NCBI RefSeq assembly: GCF_000325705.1 | Contig: NC_019904.1 | Coordinates: forward strand, 3,102,001-3,166,000 | Length of the DNA: 64,000 nucleotides | Direction of reading: 5' to 3' | Source of the DNA: Echinicola vietnamensis DSM 17526 | GTDB lineage: Bacteria > Bacteroidota > Bacteroidia > Cytophagales > Cyclobacteriaceae | Shown here: piece by piece, positions 53,484 to 61,559 of the stretch | How the letters are laid out: each line of letters begins with the position of its first letter | Numbering within the stretch: the first letter of the stretch is position 1 | Notes under the pieces: generated by a model | The model's database searches: none | Told to the model about the DNA's origin: nothing | Seen by the model: the letters and a program-made list of their open reading frames with translations, nothing else | Position numbers and translations under genes: made by a program

Positions 53484-54509
53484 ATGAAGAATAAAATATA
53501 TTTAATCCTAGTATTCTCGTTGGTTTTCAGCGCTTGCGAAAACCAGGATTGGGATTTTCCCGATTTCGAATACCAAACGGTTTATTTTGCCTATCAGTTT
53601 CCGGTGAGGACGATCACCTTTGGGGAGGATATCTTTGACACCTCTCTAGACAATGAAGGCAAATTCAAGTTAATGGTGACCACAGGAGGCGTTTATTCCT
53701 CTCCAACTGATGTGACCGTTCAGATAGAAGTGGACGAATCTCTGGCCGAGGGGCTGCTGTTTGAAGAAGGTGGGGAGGAAATACAAGTGCTTTCTTCTGA
53801 ATATTACCAGCTAAATTCCGAAACAGTGACCATCCCCAAAGGCACAGTGGCCGGAGGGGTGGAAGTACAGCTTACCGGAGCATTTTTTAGCGATCCCCGA
53901 GCAGTGAACAGAACTTTTGTCCTTCCTGTAAGGATCACGGAAGTGATGAACGCGGATTCGGTATTGTCCGGCACTCCCGTGGTAGAAAATCCCAAAAGAG
54001 CGATAGCGGATGACTGGTTTCCTGCTCCCAAGGACTTTACGCTTTATGCCGTCAAATACATCAATGAATGGCACGGCAATTACCTGCGTAGGGGCAGGGA
54101 TGTCATTACGGGTAAAAATCCAGCCATTATAGATGAAACGTTGGTCCGCCATGAAGAAAATGTGGTGGATGATGAAATCAATGAATTGGTAACGCGGTCC
54201 ATGACCGAAGTGGTGTTTCCGCTTACCTTGACCGGAGAGGGAGGAGTGAACGTTTCCGCGGATCTCCTGCTGACTTTCAATGATGAGGGAAATTGTACCA
54301 TTTCTGCTGCTGAGGACGGTTACACGGTTACCGGAACAGGACGTTTTGTGAAAGATGGCGAGAAGGCCAGCTGGGGAAACCAAGATCGGGATGCGTTATA
54401 CCTCGAATATGAGATCGATATGGAGCAGATGCACGTGGCCACCGTGGATACTTTGGTTCTCAGGGATCGTGGTGTGGGTATGGAAACGTTTAATCCTGTG
54501 CTTAAGTAA
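53484..54509 (+). CDS. Surface lipoprotein, DUF1735/DUF5627-like (glycan-binding candidate)
   Basis: 341 residues. Lipoprotein signal VFSAC. Residues ~25-165 form a DUF1735-like beta-sandwich (YQTVYFAYQFPVRTITFGEDIFDTSLDNEGKF, then the LPVRITEV strand). Residues ~185-341 resemble DUF5627 (LYAVKYINEWHGNYLRRGRD, YLEYEIDMEQMHVATVDTLVLRDRG). Proteins of this build follow SusCD genes in xylan loci and probably bind the glycan at the surface (SGBP role; inference). Confidence 0.75.
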   Translation: MKNKIYLILVFSLVFSACENQDWDFPDFEYQTVYFAYQFPVRTITFGEDIFDTSLDNEGKFKLMVTTGGVYSSPTDVTVQIEVDESLAEGLLFEEGGEEIQVLSSEYYQLNSETVTIPKGTVAGGVEVQLTGAFFSDPRAVNRTFVLPVRITEVMNADSVLSGTPVVENPKRAIADDWFPAPKDFTLYAVKYINEWHGNYLRRGRDVITGKNPAIIDETLVRHEENVVDDEINELVTRSMTEVVFPLTLTGEGGVNVSADLLLTFNDEGNCTISAAEDGYTVTGTGRFVKDGEKASWGNQDRDALYLEYEIDMEQMHVATVDTLVLRDRGVGMETFNPVLK

Positions 54510-54547
54510 AATGGAGAATGATGAATTAAGAATGGGCAAGATCGGCT

Positions 54548-54609
54548 TTGGTAGCTCGAGAAGCCTTTCCTGAGGGATACTTTCCCGATTTCAAATCCGG
54601 AGCTACCAA
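54548..54609. other. Intergenic hairpin between the lipoprotein and GH10 genes
   Basis: TTGGTAGCTC and GAGCTACCAA form a perfect ten-base stem around a 42-base loop, 39 bases after the lipoprotein stop and 45 before the GH10 start. It could attenuate or stabilise parts of the operon mRNA. Confidence 0.4.
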
Positions 54610-54653
54610 GTAATCGGGATTTGACTTTCCTCAATAACCAATAACCTAAGAAT

Positions 54654-56792
54654 ATGAAAACAAGATATATCAATATACTGGGAATACTCGCTCTGGGGCT
54701 CGGTACATCTTGTGTGGACTATGTGCCCACAGATGAATACCAAGTGGAAAAACCTGAAAGTATTGCCCTGCAGGAGGAATTGAATGCGTATTTGCCTCTA
54801 AAGTCCTATGTGGACAGTATTGCCCATCCTGATTTTATCCTTGGTGGAGCAGTAAGCCAGTCCGAATATGCGGATAAGGGAGTCATGTACCGCTTGATCA
54901 ACAGTAATTTCAATGAAATCACGGCCGGCTATGGTATGAAACATGGAGCTGTCGTACAAGCAGATGGCAGCCTTTTACTGGATGGAGTAAACGCTATGTA
55001 CGAAGCTGCAGCAGCGGCGGGAACCAGCATTTATGGTCACACGCTCTGTTGGCATGCCAATCAAAATGCGGGGTACTTGAATGGTTTGCTGGAACCGCTC
55101 GTGGTCAATTCCCCTGCTTTTGCCAATGAACTGGACCTTTCGCCAGCGTTGGAAGGTGACCTTTCCGGATGGGATACCCAAGGGGAAGTGGCTATCGCCC
55201 AAAATGAAGGAATGGGAACGGGAACGCCTGCCTTTAAGCTAAGCGCAGGGGAGAGCGTTTCGGAGCCTTCAAACCTGCAACTGGTCACCCCTGAAATGAC
55301 CATTGTCCCTGGAAATGAATACGAGATCGTGGCCTATGTCAAATCTGATATACCTGCAGAGGGAAGAATCAGCTTTGAAGGCTTGGAGAACAACGAGCCT
55401 GAAATGGATTGGATGTCCACCGGTGAGATCTCGGCGACTTTTCAGACTTCCATGTCTTGGAAAGAGATTCGGATTAGGGTAAACGATTTCCAAGGGGAAA
55501 CCTTCAAGATCAAATTTGACCTAGGCTATACGCCCGGTGCCACCACCTACCTGGATATCAATAACCTGTATGTCTTTGACCCCAATGGAGAACCAATGAT
55601 CAATAACCTTGTCGTGGACGGGGATTTTGAGGCAGGTACCGGCTGGGGCGGCTGGGGCAATGGCTCCACCCGTGGCATTACAGAGGACGGAATGGGTTTT
55701 GGTGGAGAAGGAAAGGCCTTTTTCGTGACCAATCCATCGGTGACTGGCGGTTTCTGGGAAGTGCAGACCTCCTATGAGTTTGCTGAGCCACTGGAAAATG
55801 GCGAAGCTTACAAATTGTCCTTCTGGGTAAAAGGTGATGCCGAGGGCATCATCCGTCCTGAGCTCCAGAGTCCGGATTATTCCTCCAATGGTTATGGCCA
55901 GGTGATGGTGACGAAGGAATGGCAGCAGGTGGAGCTCACTACGACGGCCACTGCTGATGATAGAAGCCGGTTGATCTTTAGTTATGGAGAATTTGCCGGC
56001 ACAGTTTACATCGATAATGTGGTCCTGAGCAGTGCCTCTTTTTCCGGTGGTTCTACCACGCTGGTACAAAAGACACCTGAGGAAAAAGAAGCCATCATTT
56101 CAGGTGAACTTGAGCGCTGGATAGCCGAAATGGTGACCAACAGTAAAGCACATGTAAAAGCTTGGGATGTGGTGAACGAACCCATGGATGACGGTAATCC
56201 TCACGAACTGAAAACGGGCATTGGCAAGACCGATATGGCATCAGATGAATTTTACTGGCAGGACTATGTGGGCAAAGATTACGCGGTCAAAGCCTTCCAA
56301 TGGGCCAGGGAATATGGAAATCCCGATGACCTTCATTTTATCAATGACTATAACCTGGAATACAACCTGGACAAGTGTCAGGGCATTATCGACTATGTGG
56401 CCTATCTGGAAAGCCAAGGCGCGCAAGTGGACGGCATCGGTACACAGATGCATATCGGCATTGATTCCAACAAGCAAAATATTGCCAAGATGTTCGAAAT
56501 GCTGGCGGCCACGGGCAAGCTGATTAAGGTCTCCGAGCTGGACGTAAGGGTCAATAGCTCCACACCGACCGCGGAAATCCTCCAACAGCAATCTGAAATG
56601 TACAAATACGTGGTGGACATGTACCTGCAATACGTGCCGGAATCGCAACGGTACGGCATCACAGTCTGGGGCATTACCGACAGTCCGGATGATGCCAATT
56701 GGCTGCCGGGAGAACACCAGGGGCTTTGGGACCTTGACCTCAATAGGAAACCAGCTTATGTTGGTTTTGTGGAGGGAATTCAGGGATTGTAA
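54654..56792 (+). CDS. Lipoprotein GH10 endo-1,4-beta-xylanase with two inserted CBM4/9-type modules
   Basis: 712 residues. Lipoprotein signal LGTSC (C20). The GH10 barrel starts at ~45 (FILGGAVSQSEYADKGVM, SIYGHTLCWHANQN at ~125-137). It is interrupted at ~155-465 by two beta-sandwich modules (around ~160-310 and ~318-460) of CBM4/9 style (VDGDFEAGTGWGGWGNGS; YKLSFWVKGD). It then resumes with acid/base E509 in WDVVNEPMD and nucleophile E628 in VSELDVRV. The inserted-CBM GH10 layout is known from human-gut Bacteroides xylan loci. It cuts xylan at the cell surface. Confidence 0.93.
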   Translation: MKTRYINILGILALGLGTSCVDYVPTDEYQVEKPESIALQEELNAYLPLKSYVDSIAHPDFILGGAVSQSEYADKGVMYRLINSNFNEITAGYGMKHGAVVQADGSLLLDGVNAMYEAAAAAGTSIYGHTLCWHANQNAGYLNGLLEPLVVNSPAFANELDLSPALEGDLSGWDTQGEVAIAQNEGMGTGTPAFKLSAGESVSEPSNLQLVTPEMTIVPGNEYEIVAYVKSDIPAEGRISFEGLENNEPEMDWMSTGEISATFQTSMSWKEIRIRVNDFQGETFKIKFDLGYTPGATTYLDINNLYVFDPNGEPMINNLVVDGDFEAGTGWGGWGNGSTRGITEDGMGFGGEGKAFFVTNPSVTGGFWEVQTSYEFAEPLENGEAYKLSFWVKGDAEGIIRPELQSPDYSSNGYGQVMVTKEWQQVELTTTATADDRSRLIFSYGEFAGTVYIDNVVLSSASFSGGSTTLVQKTPEEKEAIISGELERWIAEMVTNSKAHVKAWDVVNEPMDDGNPHELKTGIGKTDMASDEFYWQDYVGKDYAVKAFQWAREYGNPDDLHFINDYNLEYNLDKCQGIIDYVAYLESQGAQVDGIGTQMHIGIDSNKQNIAKMFEMLAATGKLIKVSELDVRVNSSTPTAEILQQQSEMYKYVVDMYLQYVPESQRYGITVWGITDSPDDANWLPGEHQGLWDLDLNRKPAYVGFVEGIQGL

Positions 56793-57057
56793 CACACCAA
56801 TGATTAGTAAATTAGCAATCAATGGTGTTTCGTTATGGACTGTTAGATAGTATCAGGTAAGGCGTGGTCGAGGTTCAATACCTAAACTGGGGCTTTAGCT
56901 TATGAAGAGCTGGGCGTTGTTTCAGGCAGGAATCGCTCTATTGATAGGTTAAAGGAGATTACCGTGCGGCAGTTGGATCGGCCTATTCCGTTTGATACTA
57001 TTTAAATATATCCTACAATTATTGATTGCTGCAAAATGCAAATTAACCAGTAATTTA

Positions 57058-58218
57058 ATGACTATGTCGAGGACTAAACGAATGGCAGGCGTTTTTCAAA
57101 CTTCCATAAAGTGCCTGTTGGCTTCTGCGCTATTGTTTAGCGCATGCAAAGGCAACGCACAACATGAAGAAAATAGCACCCTGAAAACCGCCTTTGAAGA
57201 TAAATTTGCAATAGGCACAGCCATGAATGCCTGGCAGATTTCCGGCAGGGATTCTGCCGCCACCAAGATTATTAAAGACCAGTTTAGCGCTATCGTGGCG
57301 GAGAACTGCATGAAGAGTGGCCGCCTGCAGCCAGAGGAAGGGGAATTTACGTTTGACCTAGCCGATCAGTTTGTGGAATTTGGGGAGCAAAATGATATGC
57401 TCATCAATGGCCATACCTTGATCTGGCATTCCCAGGCACCAAGGTGGTTTTTCACAGATGCAGAAGGGCAGGACGTATCACGCGAAGTGCTGATCGAGCG
57501 GATGAAAACGCATATCCATACCGTGGTCGGAAGGTACAAGGGCCGAGTGGATACCTGGGATGTAGTCAACGAGGCCATCTTGGACGATGGCAGTTATCGG
57601 GAAAGTAAGTTCTACCAGATTATCGGAGAGGATTTTATCAAATTGGCCTTTCAGTTTACCCATGAGGCTGATCCTGATGCTGAGCTGTATTATAATGACT
57701 ATTCCATGGCTGAGCCCGGGAAAAGGGAAGGGGTCGTTCGCATGGTCAAAAAGCTCCAAGCTGAAGGCGTCAAGATTGATGGGATCGGCATGCAGGGGCA
57801 TATTGGCCTGCACCATCCTGAAATCAGAGAATTTGAAAAAAGCCTTGAAGCCTTTGCCGATTTGGGTGTGGAAGTGATGGTCACCGAGCTGGACCTTACC
57901 GTGCTTCCTTCCCCTTGGGATGACCAAGGGGCTGAGGTCAGCAAAAACTTTGACTATGAGGACAAAATGAATCCTTTTCCCAATGGGCTCCCCGACGAGG
58001 TGAGGGATGCTTTTGATGCGCGTTACCTGGAGTTCTTCGCTTTATTCCTTAAGCACCAGGACAAGATTTCTAGGGTTACCCTTTGGGGAGTGGCCGACCA
58101 GCATTCCTGGAGAAACGGCTGGCCGATTCGAGGCAGGACAGATTATCCCTTGCTCTTTGATCGGGAAAATAAAGCAAAACCAATAGTGGAAAAGCTTATA
58201 AAACTAACCAAGCAGTAA
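57058..58218 (+). CDS. GH10 endo-1,4-beta-xylanase, compact form
   Basis: About 386 residues from the ATG at 57058 (the open frame runs back to a TTG at 56992; another ATG lies at 57064). The signal SALLFSACKGNAQ suggests a lipoprotein or secreted form. GH10 barrel: FAIGTAMNAWQISG, NCMKSGRLQPEEGEF, GHTLIWHSQAPRW, acid/base Glu in DTWDVVNEAI, DGIGMQGHIGLHHP, nucleophile Glu in VMVTELDLTV and VTLWGVADQHSW. It has no CBM insertion and probably acts on shorter xylo-oligosaccharides. A 265-base gap separates it from the first GH10 gene. Confidence 0.93.
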   Translation: MTMSRTKRMAGVFQTSIKCLLASALLFSACKGNAQHEENSTLKTAFEDKFAIGTAMNAWQISGRDSAATKIIKDQFSAIVAENCMKSGRLQPEEGEFTFDLADQFVEFGEQNDMLINGHTLIWHSQAPRWFFTDAEGQDVSREVLIERMKTHIHTVVGRYKGRVDTWDVVNEAILDDGSYRESKFYQIIGEDFIKLAFQFTHEADPDAELYYNDYSMAEPGKREGVVRMVKKLQAEGVKIDGIGMQGHIGLHHPEIREFEKSLEAFADLGVEVMVTELDLTVLPSPWDDQGAEVSKNFDYEDKMNPFPNGLPDEVRDAFDARYLEFFALFLKHQDKISRVTLWGVADQHSWRNGWPIRGRTDYPLLFDRENKAKPIVEKLIKLTKQ

Positions 58219-58602
58219 ATATTATTCATGATTAAATATCAAATATGTGTATCCGCAATCTTGCACGTACTTGTATATAAGCAGAATATGGTATCGAAGT
58301 ATAAGGAAGGTCCTTGGTGGGGCAGGTTTTAAGGAAATGGGCAGGTCGTTAAGAAAATGAGCTAGCTCGCGTCGTGGAACAGCGAGATCCGCTCATTTTT
58401 AGGTCTGAACAGTTTTCTTAAAATTAAATTGTGCTATAGAATTTCTATATAAATATAAATCGATATTCCCAATTTAAAAGCCGTACCACAGGCCTAGATT
58501 TTTGGTCCTTTTCATCAATGGAAAAGGACAGAAAAGGGATCATAAAAGCAAAACCGAAGAATATATAGCTATGTGCAACATACCGAATAGTCATAATATC
58601 AC
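58219..58602. other. Intergenic region between GH10 and GH43 genes
   Basis: 384 bases with no gene. It includes a terminator-like nested hairpin (58354-58400). The rest is AT-rich leader for the GH43 gene. Confidence 0.45.
58354..58400 (+). terminator. Nested hairpin after the compact GH10 gene
   Basis: Outer stem AAAATGAGC/GCTCATTTT with inner stem CTCGC/GCGAG, ending in a T run. It may split the locus into two transcription units. Confidence 0.5.
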
Positions 58603-60174
58603 ATGAGAAAAATTAACAGTTTACTCCCTGTAATTACTTTAGTGATGGCTTTTTTAATGAGTCATACCGCGATGGCACAGGCCCAGGCCGCAAAAAATCC
58701 CATCATCCATGCGGATGTACCGGACATGTCCATGGTACGCGTAGGCGATACCTATTACATGAGCAGTACCACGATGCACATGAGCCCAGGCGTTCCTATA
58801 ATGAAGTCAAAGGATTTGGTCAATTGGGAACTGATCAATTACGCTTATGACCGTTTGGGAGAGGTGGATGCCATCAATATGGAGAATGGTAAGAATGCCT
58901 ACGGGGCAGGATCTTGGGCAAGCTGCTTGAGGTATCATGAGGGAATGTACTATGTCAGTACATTTTCTTCCACTACCGGCAAAACCTACATTTTCACTAC
59001 CGATGACCTTGAAAATGGTCCTTGGGAATCGCATTCCTTTTCTCCTTCCTATCATGACCACACCCTATTTTTTGATGATGGTAAGATTTACCTGATCTGG
59101 GGTGGAGGAAAGCTCAGCATGGTGGAGGTCAAGGAAGATCTGTCTGGCGTCAAACCCGGCACAGAGCGGGTTTTGATCGAGAATGCTACGGCTCCTTCCG
59201 GTCCGGATGTGATGCTTCCTGCTGAAGGTTCCCAACTCTTCAAGGTGGATGGTAACTATTACCTTTTCAATATTTCTTGGCCACAGGGTGGCATGCGCAC
59301 CGTTATCGTGCATCGCGCAGATCAGATAAACGGCCCTTATGAAGGGAGGGTCATGCTTCAGGACAAAGGTGTGGCCCAAGGAGGGCTGATCGATACGCCA
59401 GATGGTACATGGTATGCCTATTTATTTAGGGATTATGGGGCCGTAGGAAGAATTCCCTACTTAGTGCCTGTCCAGTGGCAAGATGGATGGCCTGTGCTGG
59501 GAGCAGCCGGAAAAGTACCCGATCAATTGGATCTTCCTGCTAATAAAAGCCTGATTCCAGGAATTGTAGCCTCGGATGATTTTGACCGGAAAAAGAAAGA
59601 CAGAGACTTGCCCTTGGTCTGGCAGTGGAACCATAACCCGGATCCTGAACATTGGTCTGTGCGTAAGCGAAAGGGCTTTCTACGCCTGACCACTGCAAGA
59701 GTGGACAAGACGTTGGTGGATGCGAAGAATACCCTGACCCAACGGACTATTGGGCCATACTGTGAGGGAATTATCAAGATGGATGTTTCTGACATGAAGG
59801 ACGGTGATTTTGCAGGCCTTGCCCTGCTCCAGAAGCTGTACGGCCAAGTAGGGGTAAAGGCAGTCAATGGTGAAAAGGTCCTTGTCATGGTCAATGCCGA
59901 TGCGGGAGAACCGGAAGAAATCGAACGAATTCCATTCCATGCCAACACTGTTTACCTGAAAGCCACCGGTGATTTTACCGAACGAAAGGATGAAGCCAAC
60001 TTCTATTACAGCTTGGACGGAAAAGACTGGAAGCCTATCGGATCCACTTTGCACATGAAATATACCCTTCCCCATTTTATGGGTTACCGGTTTGGGTTGT
60101 TTAACTACGCCACCAAATCGCCAGGAGGCCATGTCGATTTCGACTTCTTTCACATTACCGATACACGACGCTAA
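58603..60174 (+). CDS. GH43 glycosidase (subfamily 12-like; beta-xylosidase/arabinofuranosidase)
   Basis: 523 residues with signal peptide (ending AMAQAQA). A five-blade propeller (~30-310) begins NPIIHADVPDMSMVRVGDTYYMSSTTMHMSPGVPI, with the catalytic base Asp in the HADVPD segment. GSWASCLRYHEGMYYVSTFSS and YHDHTLFFDDGKIYLIWGGG are further blades. The C-terminal ~200 residues form a beta-sandwich of the GH43 C2 type (GDFAGLALLQKLYGQVGV). It trims xylose or arabinose from xylo-oligosaccharides in the periplasm. Confidence 0.87.
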   Translation: MRKINSLLPVITLVMAFLMSHTAMAQAQAAKNPIIHADVPDMSMVRVGDTYYMSSTTMHMSPGVPIMKSKDLVNWELINYAYDRLGEVDAINMENGKNAYGAGSWASCLRYHEGMYYVSTFSSTTGKTYIFTTDDLENGPWESHSFSPSYHDHTLFFDDGKIYLIWGGGKLSMVEVKEDLSGVKPGTERVLIENATAPSGPDVMLPAEGSQLFKVDGNYYLFNISWPQGGMRTVIVHRADQINGPYEGRVMLQDKGVAQGGLIDTPDGTWYAYLFRDYGAVGRIPYLVPVQWQDGWPVLGAAGKVPDQLDLPANKSLIPGIVASDDFDRKKKDRDLPLVWQWNHNPDPEHWSVRKRKGFLRLTTARVDKTLVDAKNTLTQRTIGPYCEGIIKMDVSDMKDGDFAGLALLQKLYGQVGVKAVNGEKVLVMVNADAGEPEEIERIPFHANTVYLKATGDFTERKDEANFYYSLDGKDWKPIGSTLHMKYTLPHFMGYRFGLFNYATKSPGGHVDFDFFHITDTRR

Positions 60175-60189
60175 CCACATGCCAACTAT

Positions 60190-61545
60190 ATGATGCCTAA
60201 ATTAACTGCTAACAAATGCTACCGATGGATATTGATTTTATTCTCTTTTTATGGAAGTACTGTCCACGCCCAAAACCCTCTGGTAAGGGATCAGTTTACC
60301 GCTGATCCATCAGCCATGGTGGTGGGGGATAGGATTTATGTATATCCTTCTCACGATATTTATTGTGAAGAAAATAACGGAAGGGAAAACTGGTTCTGCA
60401 TGCAGGATTACCATGTTTTTTCTTCTGATAACCTCACGGAATGGACGGACCATGGCGTTATCCTCAGCCAAGAAAATGTACCTTGGGGCAATCCCTCCGC
60501 CAACAGCATGTGGGCGCCGGACTGTATCGAGCGGAACGGAAAATACTATTTTTATTTTCCTGATCACGGCCAGGAGTCCAGCATTAATGGCAAGGGCTTT
60601 ACCATAGGAGTGGCCGTGGCCAATCATCCCGCAGGCCCCTTCGTTCCCCAAGATCAGCCGATTGAAGGAGTGAAGGGAATAGATCCCAATGTGTTTATTG
60701 ATGATGATGGCCAAGCCTACCTTTATTGGTCCCAAGAGCATATTTATGGAGCAAAACTTAAGGATAATATGCTTGAGCTGGCGGGAGATCCTGTAATCCT
60801 GAAGGAACTTCCAGATCAAGGGTTAAAAGAGGGACCGTATATGGTCAAGAGGAACGACACCTATTACCTCACCTATCCCCATGTGGCCAATAAAACCGAG
60901 CGTTTGGAGTATGCGATGGGAAGCAGTCCATTGGGACCTTTCGATTTTAAAGGTGTCATCATGGACGAATCTCCCACAGGCTGCTGGACCAACCACCATT
61001 CGATCATCCCGTTCAAGGGGCAGCATTTCTTGTTTTATCATCATAATGATTACTCGCCGGGATTTGATAAAAACCGCTCCATCCGTGCGGACAGCCTTTT
61101 TTTTGAAGCCAATGGTGAGATTAGAAAAGTGCAGCCGACCCTTAGGGGAATTGGGGTGACCCAAATGACCGATCACATTCAAATGGACAGGTACAGTGCA
61201 CTTGGAGAACAAGGAGCTTCCATAGCCTTTTTGGACCCATCACAGCCTTTTATGGGATGGAAAGTCACTTTGGCAGGTGGAGCTTGGGTGAAGTATAACC
61301 GTGTCGAATTCCATCAAGGTGTCCAAACGGTACGCCTCCGCATCCAAGCCAAAGATGCGGGGAAATTGGCCTTGCGATCAGGAAAGGAGGATGGACAGGT
61401 CATGGCGGAGATCGGATATTCGGAGAGTGAGGACTGGACAGTAGTCCAAGGAAAAGTCAAAGGAAACCCTTCCGGCATCCATGACCTCGTATTGGTGAAT
61501 GAAAATGGAAAAAGGGTGGCGGTCGATTGGATCAATTTTGAGTAA
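60190..61545 (+). CDS. GH43 glycosidase with CBM6-like module
   Basis: 451 residues with signal peptide (ending STVHAQ). Propeller domain: [25 protein letters not shown] with the base Asp in [44 protein letters not shown], and [19 protein letters not shown] with the acid Glu. The C-terminal ~130 residues (~320-451) resemble CBM6 ([27 protein letters not shown], then [20 protein letters not shown]). It starts 15 bases after the preceding GH43 and is clearly co-transcribed. Confidence 0.87.
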   Translation: MMPKLTANKCYRWILILFSFYGSTVHAQNPLVRDQFTADPSAMVVGDRIYVYPSHDIYCEENNGRENWFCMQDYHVFSSDNLTEWTDHGVILSQENVPWGNPSANSMWAPDCIERNGKYYFYFPDHGQESSINGKGFTIGVAVANHPAGPFVPQDQPIEGVKGIDPNVFIDDDGQAYLYWSQEHIYGAKLKDNMLELAGDPVILKELPDQGLKEGPYMVKRNDTYYLTYPHVANKTERLEYAMGSSPLGPFDFKGVIMDESPTGCWTNHHSIIPFKGQHFLFYHHNDYSPGFDKNRSIRADSLFFEANGEIRKVQPTLRGIGVTQMTDHIQMDRYSALGEQGASIAFLDPSQPFMGWKVTLAGGAWVKYNRVEFHQGVQTVRLRIQAKDAGKLALRSGKEDGQVMAEIGYSESEDWTVVQGKVKGNPSGIHDLVLVNENGKRVAVDWINFE

Positions 61546-61559
61546 GGAAAGTAAAGGAA

